From Candidatus Poribacteria bacterium (lineage in GTDB: Bacteria > Poribacteria > WGA-4E > WGA-3G), in the NCBI GenBank assembly GCA_003635185.1, contig PYJA01000044.1, forward strand, positions 24,680-88,679: 64,000 bases of DNA. Direction: 5' to 3'. Each line of letters opens with the position of its first letter. Within the stretch, counting starts at the first letter, position 1. The notes beneath the pieces were generated by a model. It saw nothing but the letters and a program-made list of their open reading frames with translations, had not been told where the DNA came from and ran no database searches. Below are positions 30,164-39,931 of the stretch, piece by piece. A program made the translations under genes and the position numbers.

Positions 30164-30391
30164 CCATAGGTGTCAATTTAAGAAAATATTTCTTGTTCTA
30201 AAATCCCTTCTGAATAGGCATGACGATTGGAACTGTCCACATCTTAGTCCCGTAGGGACGATATGTTTATAGAAGAATGTTGTCCTCCCTCTCTTGAGTT
30301 CCGTAGGAACGGCATAGAAAGATAAACATATCGTCCCTACGGGACTGAAGGTACTACCACAGCGAATTTATCCCTAAATTGACACCTATGG
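30164..30391. repeat. MITE-like element, family B, carrying internal family C palindromes
   Basis: Inverted ends CCATAGGTGTCAATTTA / TAAATTGACACCTATGG; internal AGTCCCGTAGGGACGATATG at 30246 and inverted at 30325. Confidence 0.75.
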
Positions 30392-30527
30392 TGCTGCTCC
30401 GTTTCTGCACAACCTAACAGGTTATGCTACAGAAATGTCCAAGTAATTATATGCTTACTATATATCTCAACATGGAATAATGAATTGGGAAATGTTTATG
30501 AAAGAAAACTTGGTATCAAACTCCTAA

Positions 30528-32405
30528 CTATTCTCTTTTCATCTCAATCAAATGCGCACCTTCCAACCCAGCACGCACCTCTTCATCATAACTTGTCACA
30601 ACGACTTGGTGATCTTCAGCAAGTTGACGAATAAAGTCTACCATCAACGTTTTTCGTTGTTCATCTAAATGAAGTGTTGGATCATCAAACACAAAGAAAC
30701 CGGGGTTGCCTAAAACTTTGGCGAGTGCTACCTTGAAACAGAGATAGAGGAACATTTTTTCACTACCACTGAGCAACATCAAACTCCGATCGACACCATC
30801 AATTTTAACCGAAGGAAGCAGATGTTGTTTCTGTAAGTCAATACGCGTTCTTCCAAAAAGTTCCATCTGTTCGAGTCGGCGATGGAGTTCCTCCTCCGCA
30901 GGTTTAAGGATTTGGCGTTGAAGTGTCTCAATGGTCTTGTCAACCCCAGCACAAGCGAGTTCAAGACTGAGCGTTGTTCTTTCAACCTGTTCTGCTTCAG
31001 CATTTACCTTCTGAAGCCGCTCAAGTCTATCTAATTGCACTGCTTCTTCCTGCTTCAGTTTTTCAAGTTTTTTGCGTTCACTGGCAATTTGCGCTTTCAA
31101 TTGACGTTTGTCTAAATTTTCGGTGATAGATTCTGCAGATTGCACATCGTTATTGAATGATTCATCCGTTCCTTCTTCTGATACACCTTTCTCACTTAAC
31201 CGTGTTTTAATCGTGTCAAGTTCAGTTTGGACTTTATCAATATCCTGCTCAAGTTGTTCTAACCGAGTCGCTTTCGTCTGCAGGGTGCGTAGTCGCTGTT
31301 CAAGTTCCTGCCGACTTTCTAAATTGTCCGTTTTTTCGGTCAACGTTTTCTTATGGACATCTAATTCTGTAGATAGTTGCGATTTTTCGGTATCCTTCTC
31401 TTGAATAATCTTCTGAACGATTTCTTGTTCGATCTTCTGATGGCAGGTGGGACAGTGTCCATCGCCATTCTCAATCAGTGTACGCAGCGTGTCGCGGACC
31501 TTCGTTAATGCTGCAATTTGAGAATCCATACTACCTATTTTTTGGATAAGTTCTTCACGTTCCTTTTCTAATCCAACGGCTTCTTTAACTGCTGTCTCAA
31601 TAGTAGTCATCATTTCGCGTAGGTGGGAAATATTGTTAAAACCGCTCAAAACTTCTGTGCGTTCCTGTGTTAAATTATTTAATTGTGTTTGTGTCTGTTC
31701 GCGATTCTGTTTCCATTCAGCGATTAATTCTGCATCTCCTGTTTCCATGCTGTCTGCCGCCTCAAGTTCTTTCAATTTTGCTTCTATTTTTTCAATTTCT
31801 GTTTTGTGTGCGGTCTGTGCGCTAAACCGCAGGCTATTTTGATGTGCCTGGATCCTGTTCCGCTCGCGTTTTGCAAGACGACGTGCGTCAATGAATCGTT
31901 CACGGACTTCAATCAATCTGTCAATACCGAGGAGCGCGAATAAGATATCACGACGGGTTGCGGGTTGTCGGGCAAGAAATTCAAAAATCTCACCTTCGCG
32001 CAGGAATGTCGTCAAAGCAAGTCGGTCATGCATAATCCCAAATCGTTCTTTCAAAGTAGCTTCAACGACTGTGATGCGTTTCTCATCAAAGACAATATGC
32101 CATTCTCCGTTTTTTTCTTGCCTAAGCTGAAAACGTTTACCCGTTCCACGAAAGAGCATGTAACGTTCACTATCTTCCACAAATTGAAGTCCGGCTGTTC
32201 CGCTATACGATTTTGCACTTTTTATTGCTGCAGCATCAACACGTGGCACGATTGGTTTACCAGTTAAAGTAAAAAAGATGGCGTTGACAAGCGTACTTTT
32301 GCCACTGAAGTTGGGACCAAAAATGAGATTGATGCCATCGGACAGTTCAAAATCTTGCTGTTGAAAACAACCGAATGTCTTGAGGCGAATCCGCTCTAAC
32401 TGCAT
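30528..32405 (-). CDS. SbcC/Rad50-like AAA ATPase with zinc hook
   Basis: GPNFSGKSTLVNAIFF; coiled coil; CPTC hook; LLSGSEKMFLYLCFKVALAKVL; FFVFDDPTLHLDEQ. Confidence 0.85.
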   Translation of the reverse strand: MQLERIRLKTFGCFQQQDFELSDGINLIFGPNFSGKSTLVNAIFFTLTGKPIVPRVDAAAIKSAKSYSGTAGLQFVEDSERYMLFRGTGKRFQLRQEKNGEWHIVFDEKRITVVEATLKERFGIMHDRLALTTFLREGEIFEFLARQPATRRDILFALLGIDRLIEVRERFIDARRLAKRERNRIQAHQNSLRFSAQTAHKTEIEKIEAKLKELEAADSMETGDAELIAEWKQNREQTQTQLNNLTQERTEVLSGFNNISHLREMMTTIETAVKEAVGLEKEREELIQKIGSMDSQIAALTKVRDTLRTLIENGDGHCPTCHQKIEQEIVQKIIQEKDTEKSQLSTELDVHKKTLTEKTDNLESRQELEQRLRTLQTKATRLEQLEQDIDKVQTELDTIKTRLSEKGVSEEGTDESFNNDVQSAESITENLDKRQLKAQIASERKKLEKLKQEEAVQLDRLERLQKVNAEAEQVERTTLSLELACAGVDKTIETLQRQILKPAEEELHRRLEQMELFGRTRIDLQKQHLLPSVKIDGVDRSLMLLSGSEKMFLYLCFKVALAKVLGNPGFFVFDDPTLHLDEQRKTLMVDFIRQLAEDHQVVVTSYDEEVRAGLEGAHLIEMKRE

Positions 32406-32406
32406 A

Positions 32407-32613
32407 TTAGTTGCCTCGTTTTTCTTGGATGAGGTCATATATCATTTGCGCTCTGACCTTCTCACGCCCATTTTTCAGAGTGAATTCAAAGGCGTTCACA
32501 ATTGCTTCAAACTCATCAGGACCGAGGGTAATATATTTCGGGTCGTGTTGGATGATCGCTTCTATTTCTGCTTTATAGATTTCTCGTGTTTCATTTTCAA
32601 GAACAGTATCCAT
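32407..32613 (-). CDS. Small hypothetical protein upstream of the Rad50-like gene
   Basis: 68 aa ORF ending 2 nt before the Rad50-like start. Confidence 0.55.
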   Translation of the reverse strand: MDTVLENETREIYKAEIEAIIQHDPKYITLGPDEFEAIVNAFEFTLKNGREKVRAQMIYDLIQEKRGN

Positions 32614-32657
32614 ACTTATATCCTTGTGAATTTTCGCTTCAAACCCATCACTGTAGA

Positions 32658-33788
32658 TTAGATTTTGGATTTAATTTTCATCAACCGTTCGCCTGCTTCC
32701 ACAAGGACATCATCTGCCATGCTAAACATAAACCTGAACTTTGTTTTACCAAGATGTGAATGACTGTAGAAACTGGAACCCGGGACACCACCAACGCCAA
32801 TTTCTTTGACCAACCAATGCGCAAATGCTGTGTCATCAGGGAAGCCAAAATCAGTAATGTCTGTCATAATGTAATAGGCAGCCTCTGGTGGATGACAACG
32901 AAATCCTGCTGCTCTAAGTGTATTAACGAGTCTTTTGCGATTTCGGTCATATTTTTCCACTAACTCTTGGTAGTAAGTTGGTGGCAAGTTGAGTGCAGCG
33001 ATACCTGCACGTTGTAACGGATGCGGCGCGCCGACGGTTAAGAAATCGTGCATTTTGCGAATTGCATCTGTTAAGACTTCTGACGCTACGACATATCCTA
33101 AACGCCATCCTGTCATGGAATATGTTTTGCTCAATCCGGATACAGTAATTGTCCGATCTCGCATCTGCGGCAATGATCCGATACTAAGATGCGATTTGTC
33201 GTCATAGATCATGTGCTCGTATATCTCATCCGTTACAGCGATGCAGTCATATTCACAGCAGAGATCAGCGATCTGTTGGAGTTCGTCTTGCGTAAAGACC
33301 TTGCCAAGCGGATTGTTGGGAGTGTTTATAATTATCGCCTTTGTGTTGGCAGAGAAAGCATTTCGGAGTTCAGTTGGGTCATAGGTAAACCGCATAATAC
33401 CATCTGCAGACTGTGTCTCATGTAGTGAAACATAGACAGGCTTTGCACCAGAGATAATCGTATCCGGCCCATAGTTTTCATAAAAAGGTTCAAAGATGAT
33501 TACCTCATCCCCAGGATTGATAATCGCGAGCAGCGCGGACAGCATGCCTTCCGTTGAACCACAAGTAACAGTAATATTTTTAGCAGCATCGGTAGGAATG
33601 TGGTTGAAAGTCGTCATTTTATGTGCGATTGCTTCGCGAAAATCAGGTGCTCCCCAGGTAATGCTATATTGGTTATATCCTTCTTGAATTGCCTCAACTG
33701 CTGCTGCTTTGACAACCTCTGGCGGTTGATAGGCAGGTGTGCCTTGCGACAGATTAATCGCATTATGACGCAAACAGAGCTGCGTCAT
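32658..33788 (-). CDS. Pyridoxal-phosphate aminotransferase (class I/II); true N-terminus probably upstream to ~33851
   Basis: INLSQGTPAYQPPEVV; IINTPNNPLGKVF; TVSGLSKTYSMTGWRLGYVV. Confidence 0.9.
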   Translation of the reverse strand: MTQLCLRHNAINLSQGTPAYQPPEVVKAAAVEAIQEGYNQYSITWGAPDFREAIAHKMTTFNHIPTDAAKNITVTCGSTEGMLSALLAIINPGDEVIIFEPFYENYGPDTIISGAKPVYVSLHETQSADGIMRFTYDPTELRNAFSANTKAIIINTPNNPLGKVFTQDELQQIADLCCEYDCIAVTDEIYEHMIYDDKSHLSIGSLPQMRDRTITVSGLSKTYSMTGWRLGYVVASEVLTDAIRKMHDFLTVGAPHPLQRAGIAALNLPPTYYQELVEKYDRNRKRLVNTLRAAGFRCHPPEAAYYIMTDITDFGFPDDTAFAHWLVKEIGVGGVPGSSFYSHSHLGKTKFRFMFSMADDVLVEAGERLMKIKSKI

Positions 33789-33888
33789 GCCACGGATAAC
33801 AGATTCAGTAAAACGGGTGGATTTGTCTGAGAGTTTGGATTGAAGGGAAATTTGAATATCCTCTATCTGCTTTTATTGTGGAAGACTA

Positions 33889-34800
33889 TCAAAGTCTATT
33901 TTCAAAAAGGGACGACTCTTGATGATCTTCATCTCTACGGGCGTTTTTTGGTGCATCAATGGCTGGCGGTTCAAAATTAGTAACGAGTGCTTCCAACATT
34001 GGCTTTCTATTTGATTCGTTGGCACCGACATGATAAAAATGTTCTCGCGTAATGACATTAAAATCAGACCAAAGTTTTAGAATAGCCTGATTTTCTCTGT
34101 GTTCATTACTATGCCAAGTTGAGAGAATGAATCGGGCTTTGGATGCTTTCAGTCCTTGATAGAGTGATTTTTCGTCCGTTTTGTTCCAGCTATTAAAATA
34201 ATCTGTATGTCGTCCAGCATAAGGCGGATCACAATATATAAAGTCCGCTTCGGTTGCCCCAGATAAGGTAAGGCGAAAATCTTGATGCAAAAAAGTCCAG
34301 TCACTGAGGCTTGCAAGTTTGGAAACCCAATCAACTTGATTCACGATTTTGGTAATATATGCTTTAGAAAAACGTTCCGGTTTGTGCCCGAACGGCACGT
34401 TAAAGTCGCCTTTCCTATTAAAGCGAATAAGTCCGTTAAAGCAAGCACGGTTCAAAAACAGGAAATCAAGCGGAGATTTCTGGGTATTAAACCGTTGACG
34501 TACTTCATAATAATAATCTGCTCCCTGCTTTGCTAACTTACTTCCTTCTGATACAAGGAATTCACGTACGACAATCGGATTGATGGTGCCGTCGTTAATT
34601 CCCTGATAAAAGGAGATAAGGTGTGGGTTTGTATCACAGAAAAGTGCCTTGTGCGGTTTAAGGTTAAACCCTACAACACCAGACCCCATAAACGGTTCAA
34701 TCCAGAGACCTTTGCCATCCCATTGGAATGCCTCTGCTATCCAGGTAACCAATTTGCTTTTGATACCTTGACATTTTATCGGTGGAATAAGGACCTTCAT
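33889..34800 (-). CDS. Dam-family (D12 class) N6-adenine DNA methyltransferase
   Basis: WIEPFMGSGVVGFNL; ADFIYCDPPYAGR; NRKGDFNVPFG. Confidence 0.9.
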   Translation of the reverse strand: MKVLIPPIKCQGIKSKLVTWIAEAFQWDGKGLWIEPFMGSGVVGFNLKPHKALFCDTNPHLISFYQGINDGTINPIVVREFLVSEGSKLAKQGADYYYEVRQRFNTQKSPLDFLFLNRACFNGLIRFNRKGDFNVPFGHKPERFSKAYITKIVNQVDWVSKLASLSDWTFLHQDFRLTLSGATEADFIYCDPPYAGRHTDYFNSWNKTDEKSLYQGLKASKARFILSTWHSNEHRENQAILKLWSDFNVITREHFYHVGANESNRKPMLEALVTNFEPPAIDAPKNARRDEDHQESSLFENRL

Positions 34801-34961
34801 TATGAGTTGAATGCTTCCTGCATATAATATAACCACAAAAAATTAAGGATATGATGTTAGGCACGCAGTTATACTCTCAATACATGTAACGAAATAACCC
34901 AAGCTCCAGTACGCTCTCGCAAAATGCCTATCGGAGCGTGTCTATTTACTAATCGTGACTA

Positions 34962-35750
34962 TCAATTTTCCGTATATCCTACCTTAATTTTTCCCCAAAT
35001 TATTGCAGCTTTGTCCGCTGCTTCAACCGCGAGTGCTTCTTCTAAGCCATTTTTCATTAACATCTGAATGTCCTTTTCCTCTAATGAGACATTGAAGAGC
35101 AGCATTTCATCGAACATCCCTTGCCACTCTCTGCCGCCGTTAGACCATGAACCGATGCGGCCAGGTCCAAATTCACCGGGCAGAGCCCCCTCCCATTTCC
35201 CTCCGGCATCAAGTTCCCCATCAAAGTAGACGCGAACCGATTCTTCAATACTGCTGTATGCAACTGCAAGATGGTACCATCTATTCAAGATGCTTTGGTC
35301 TGCTGTGAAATCCGAATCTGCATACCCTGGGTGTCGCGCAGGATTGTTGGAATGAATACCGAATTCCATCTTATTGTCCGGACGAAATTGGTAATGGACG
35401 AACCCTCGAGCCCAACCATCATGGTTAAAAAAACATCTCCACGCCCCAACCCTACCTGTCAAATTGAACCACTTTAGCAGTGTAAATTCTTTAAGTGGTG
35501 CAATCGCTGGAACGGTGACCCAAGCGTCTGTGCCATTGAGTTCAATAGCGTTGCCAAATTTTCCTTCTACCCACTTCGCGCCGCCAACAAGGTTGCCATC
35601 ATTGCCATTGTCAGATGAATCTGCAGCGACTTTTCCATCTATTTCATCAAACAACCACGCACCGACAATAGTATCCGGATCAATTTCAGCTATGCTGAGT
35701 TGTACAAGCATGAAACATAAGGTTATAAAACTAATTGTTAAGCGTCCCAT
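34962..35750 (-). CDS. LamG/concanavalin-like domain secreted protein
   Basis: Signal peptide; GAWLFDEIDGKVAADSSDNGNDGNLVGGAKWVEGKFGNAIELNGTDAWVTVP. Confidence 0.85.
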   Translation of the reverse strand: MGRLTISFITLCFMLVQLSIAEIDPDTIVGAWLFDEIDGKVAADSSDNGNDGNLVGGAKWVEGKFGNAIELNGTDAWVTVPAIAPLKEFTLLKWFNLTGRVGAWRCFFNHDGWARGFVHYQFRPDNKMEFGIHSNNPARHPGYADSDFTADQSILNRWYHLAVAYSSIEESVRVYFDGELDAGGKWEGALPGEFGPGRIGSWSNGGREWQGMFDEMLLFNVSLEEKDIQMLMKNGLEEALAVEAADKAAIIWGKIKVGYTEN

Positions 35751-35852
35751 TTTGGTTCCTCCTTAAGTTGTCGGTTATAAATTTCTAAAAACTTGGTAAA
35801 TCCACGAATTCGCTTGTATCGCAGATCGTCATAAAAATGTGTCGTCAACACT

Positions 35853-36395
35853 CTACACTTCGGTTCTATAACTTAAAATTATACCATCTTCCAGGGGAAT
35901 GTCAACAGAATTTAATAGCGGTGTGTAAAAAACGAATTCTACATAATCTAACATCTCAGCGCGCATCGTCACGGTATCATCAGCTACGATTAACCCGCCC
36001 GAACGGATATTGGGCAACACTAATTCTAAATATCGCCTATACTCGCCTTTATCCGCATCAAGAAACACAAGATCAAAAATGGCATCACACTTTGGAATTT
36101 CGTCAAGTGCATTTCCGACCCGGACTTCAACAATATCGTCTAACTGAGCTTCTTTGAGATGTGCCTGTGCCTCAGCTGCACGTTTTGGGTCAAATTCCAA
36201 TGTGATGAGCCTGCCGCCAGTTTCCTTCAGTGCAGCAGCAAGCCATATTGTGGAATATCCATTACTTGTCCCGACTTCAAGGACGTTTTGTGCCTGAATA
36301 GAACGGATGAGGATAGAAAGAAATTGTCCGTTTTCGGGTGCGATATTCGTATACTGTTTTGCGGTTCTTTCAGGCCGTTTTAAAATAGACAGGAC
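35853..36395 (-). pseudogene. O-methyltransferase (SAM-dependent), start codon apparently lost to a repeat insertion
   Basis: Frame open to 36395 (RPERTAKQYTNIAPENGQFLSILIRSIQAQNVLEVGTSNGYSTIWLAAALKETGGRLITLEFDP...); the in-frame stop at 36396-36398 lies in the repeat end; first TTG only at 36200. Confidence 0.65.
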
Positions 36396-36530
36396 TTACG
36401 CAATAATATCAGGACGGACGCATTCCCCTCGCTTGCGGGGGGTTAGGGGGACCAATAGGCAGAAATTGGAGTTTTTATCTCCCCGGACGCTATCGCTATG
36501 GGGGCCGCCCCCTAAATCCCTCTTATAGTA
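36390..36530. repeat. Degenerate family A-related element
   Basis: CAGGACTTACGCA at 36390 and CAGGACGGACGCATT at 36410; G/C-run hairpin interior; right end uncertain. Confidence 0.5.
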
Positions 36531-36988
36531 AATTATGTAAATAAGTTTACATATATTCTGTCCGAGCGATCTCCGAATCGCGACGAAACCACTAATAGTC
36601 GGGAATCGGAGTTCCCTCCTACAGCTGATATGTAAAGTTAATTGTAAAATCCACTATATCAGGGGAACTTTTTATCGTGAGCCGGAACCCTTCCCTCCAT
36701 AAAATAACGACTAAAAATTCAAATTTTTTCCTCATGATGCACGTTTTTTGGTCAAACTTTCGTCAATTAGTACAGTGTCAACCGTTTCGCACTGTTTAAT
36801 TTCCAAACTTAACATTTGATCGTGTCTTTTGGTGAATGCAAACACGATCTAATACCAGTTCTAACATATAATGTCTCTTTTTGTAGCACAAACTGTTAGT
36901 TTGTGTCCTGAAGAATAACTACCATAACAACCGTCCATGAGACAATAATTTATAGAAATGGTTAATTTGTTCAATAGGAGAAAGTTTC

Positions 36989-38698
36989 GTGGAAAGAGAT
37001 GACGATGTTCAACTGATTCGCAGAATCTTATCGGGTGACGACGCTGCGTTTAACATTTTGGTTGAAAAATACCAAGAGAGCATTCATGCCCTTGCATGGC
37101 GGAAAATTCGAGATTTTCACTATGCGGAAGAGATTATGCAAGACACTTTCCTTAAAGCATATAAAAAACTTCCGACACTCAAGAATCACAATCAATTTGC
37201 TGGGTGGCTCCATGTCATCGCAAATCATCTTTGCATTGATTGGGTCCGAAAACAAAAGCCTGCAATGCAATCCTTGGAGGATACACGTTTGGAAGAGATC
37301 GAGGAATCCTCTTATACACAACACATCTCGGAACAGCGGATGACAGAGAGAACTGAGTATTGCCATGAGCTTGTCCAACAACTCTTGGAAAAATTGCCAG
37401 AAAACGAACGCGAGGTCGTAACACTCTACTATCTTGACGAAATGTCAACGAAAGAGATTGGTGAAGTCATGGGAGTGTCAGTAAATACAATTACGAGTCG
37501 ACTCCAACGCGCACGAAAACGTTTACAAACTGATCAGGAACTCTTAGATCAAGAATTCTTTGGTCATTTACAATTATCAGATAATCTGAAGGAGAATATT
37601 ATGAGTCAATTAGAGCAACTTCGCAACAAGTTCAATTCATTCATGGAACAGGTAAAATCTGATCCTGCATCAAGAGAGGATATTCTTAAAGAGGCATCCA
37701 TCGAGATTGATGACGCGCTTAAGGGTGAAATTACACCTGAGTTGGCGCATCTTGTGGTTGATGATATATACCCACACATGGGTAAGCAGGGAATAGAAAA
37801 ACGACTCTCTCTTCTACATAAGTTCTTGGATGACGCACCAGATAATAAAGAACGTTTTTGGGCACATCAAGAGTTAGCTTCAAGCCTTGCCTTTCTTGGA
37901 AGACACCGAGAATCAGTAGAGGAACAATTACAACTTTACCGATGGGCATGCAAAAATGACATTCCAGATAAGGATGTATTACATATTTTCTGTCCTAATC
38001 TTGAGAACCCAGCATCTTGGTCTGCAGAAGGTCGAATTGATGAATGGATTAAACTATATCGTGAGGCATCGGAACGTCTAAAAAAACCTGATATAAGTTA
38101 TCTTGACCGCTGCGAATTTCTACAAATCGGTGCAGAAGTACTTCGAGCAAACGGAAAATCGGATGAGGCATTAATTGAACTCGAAAAGTTGGAAAAAACG
38201 AATACTAAACAGGATTGGAGACACTATTTTCGATTTTGGTTAATTGTGAAAACAAATCGTTTGCTACTGTATAACAGACGGAATGAATCGGAACGTTTTG
38301 ATGAAATCATAACGGAACTCAAGAACTATATGGAAGGTGAGTATAAGAAATATAATGCGGGTCAACCGGTAAATACTGGTGATCTCATCTGGCTTTCTCA
38401 CGACATTGGCTGTTGTCTGGTGTGGATAAATAAGTACAGTATAGCAAGAAGTTTTTTACAAGTCGCTTGTGATTTGGGAGGTGAGAATCACTATGGACAC
38501 TTCATGCTCGCTGTAAGTATCTGGGCATCAGATAAGGACCGTGAGAAGACTCTACATCATCTCAAGATTGCTGAGGAAGATTATGCTGTAGCTTCCTATA
38601 ATTTTCGTGATAGTTACTACTCATCTTTCGTTAATACACCCGAATTTTCGGATGTAAAGGATGATCCGGAGTTTCTGAAGGTCCTGGGGCAGAAGTAG
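36989..38698 (+). CDS. ECF-type RNA polymerase sigma factor with large C-terminal TPR-like extension
   Basis: AEEIMQDTFLKAYKKLPTLKNHNQFAGWLHVIANHLCIDWVRKQ; LPENEREVVTLYYLDEMSTKEIGEVMGVSVNTITSRLQRARKRL; then ~370 aa helical region. Confidence 0.85.
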   Translation: MERDDDVQLIRRILSGDDAAFNILVEKYQESIHALAWRKIRDFHYAEEIMQDTFLKAYKKLPTLKNHNQFAGWLHVIANHLCIDWVRKQKPAMQSLEDTRLEEIEESSYTQHISEQRMTERTEYCHELVQQLLEKLPENEREVVTLYYLDEMSTKEIGEVMGVSVNTITSRLQRARKRLQTDQELLDQEFFGHLQLSDNLKENIMSQLEQLRNKFNSFMEQVKSDPASREDILKEASIEIDDALKGEITPELAHLVVDDIYPHMGKQGIEKRLSLLHKFLDDAPDNKERFWAHQELASSLAFLGRHRESVEEQLQLYRWACKNDIPDKDVLHIFCPNLENPASWSAEGRIDEWIKLYREASERLKKPDISYLDRCEFLQIGAEVLRANGKSDEALIELEKLEKTNTKQDWRHYFRFWLIVKTNRLLLYNRRNESERFDEIITELKNYMEGEYKKYNAGQPVNTGDLIWLSHDIGCCLVWINKYSIARSFLQVACDLGGENHYGHFMLAVSIWASDKDREKTLHHLKIAEEDYAVASYNFRDSYYSSFVNTPEFSDVKDDPEFLKVLGQK

Positions 38699-38767
38699 GA
38701 TAAATAGTCCCGTTACCTATACTTGCATTCGGTTAGGAGGGAAACCTTATCCGCCCAATTTACTTCT

Positions 38768-38811
38768 TGTAGGATCGACCTCCTGGTCGCGACCGGGAGG
38801 TCGATCCTACA
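38768..38811. repeat. Long perfect-type hairpin, family F
   Basis: TGTAGGATCGACCTCC-tggtcgcgaccg-GGAGGTCGATCCTACA. Confidence 0.85.
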
Positions 38812-38928
38812 GAAGAATTGTCCTCTGCACTCAACCCGAGATTCAGATAACTCATTTTTGTGTCAAAGGGGCGCAAAACTGGAAGTTCACGGGATAAAAT
38901 ATTGGCTAATTAACAGTATTTTTCACTT

Positions 38929-39160
38929 GTAGCACAATCTGTATGAAGTTTAAATAAATATTTCGGTAAGGGGGCGAGGTTTGGAAACCTCGCCAGCAGT
39001 AGGTGTACATCTCTGCTGGTGAGGTTTCCTAACCCCACCAAATTACCCAATTTATTTTTTAATCTTCATTTAGATTGGGCATATTAGGGCGCAAACTGAC
39101 AGTTTGCGCTACAAAAACGGTGTTCGCCTGTCTAAAATCTTGCAATAGCAACTTGAGTTA
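38929..39160. repeat. MITE-like composite element, family D
   Basis: Left TGTAGCACAATCTGTATGAAGTTTAAATAAATATTTCGGTAA; right ...TTTAATCTTCATTTAGATTG...GCCTGTCTAAAATCTTGCAATAGCAACTTGAGTTA; shared with 50283-50611. Confidence 0.65.
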
Positions 39161-39175
39161 TGGGAGAAGAATAGA

Positions 39176-39931
39176 ATGAATTTCAAAAATCTTGTTAACA
39201 TTTGCTATGGCTTACTCTTATGTTTTGTGGTTTCTACATCAATAACAATTAGCGAAGGAGAAGAAATGAATCCTTTGACACTTGAAGATTTGCTCAAATT
39301 TAACACATTTGTTGGGCGCGTTCCCATTGATATTACCTCCGATGGAAACTGGATTGCCTACAACACGCAGAACCGTGAACAGTATGAAGGTGGAGGCGGA
39401 GACTCATTTTATTCTAAAACAGGTGTGATGATTAAAATGGCGTACGCGACGGTTTGGGTGACAAATACGCGTACGGGAGAACACCATAATTTAACCCCGG
39501 ATTGGGGTTCAAGTTGGGCACCAAGATGGTCCCCTGATGGAACGCGTCTTGCGTTTTATTCAGATCGGATGGGTAAGCCGCATCTATATGTCTGGAACCG
39601 AGAAACTGACGATATGCAGGAGTTTGCATCGGTAACCGTTCGGACGTTCTTTGGCTTTGAGGTGCCGAAATGGACACCAGATGGACGTTATGTTCTTTTC
39701 AAATCCATTTCCGCGATAGATACATCCATCAAAGAGGAATCTGTGGAAGACAAATCTGAAATTTCGCCTAAACCTTCCTTTGTTGAAATTTGGGACTGGC
39801 CCAAAAAACAATCTCAAAAACGGGAAGAGGAGTCAATACAGGAAAACGAACAACCTAAAGAAAAAAACGAGGAAGAGGGAATCGAGACTTGGCTATTGCT
39901 GATACTAAAACCGGCAAAACACTGCCGTTAA
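39176..39931 (+). CDS. S9-type prolyl oligopeptidase-like protein, N-terminal beta-propeller part (frame 0)
   Basis: APRWSPDGTRLAFYSDRMGKPHLYVW repeats; ends shortly after a slippery heptamer. Confidence 0.75.
   Translation: MNFKNLVNICYGLLLCFVVSTSITISEGEEMNPLTLEDLLKFNTFVGRVPIDITSDGNWIAYNTQNREQYEGGGGDSFYSKTGVMIKMAYATVWVTNTRTGEHHNLTPDWGSSWAPRWSPDGTRLAFYSDRMGKPHLYVWNRETDDMQEFASVTVRTFFGFEVPKWTPDGRYVLFKSISAIDTSIKEESVEDKSEISPKPSFVEIWDWPKKQSQKREEESIQENEQPKEKNEEEGIETWLLLILKPAKHCR

Noticed and set aside
30240-30350. Possible CRISPR array from repeated GTCCCGTAGGGACGATATG units (also 50363-50482)
   Set aside because: Units occur in both orientations with irregular spacing and no cas genes; REP-like palindromes instead.
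33889-34800. Dam-like methyltransferase as part of an R-M system
   Set aside because: No adjacent endonuclease-like gene; treated as orphan or housekeeping.
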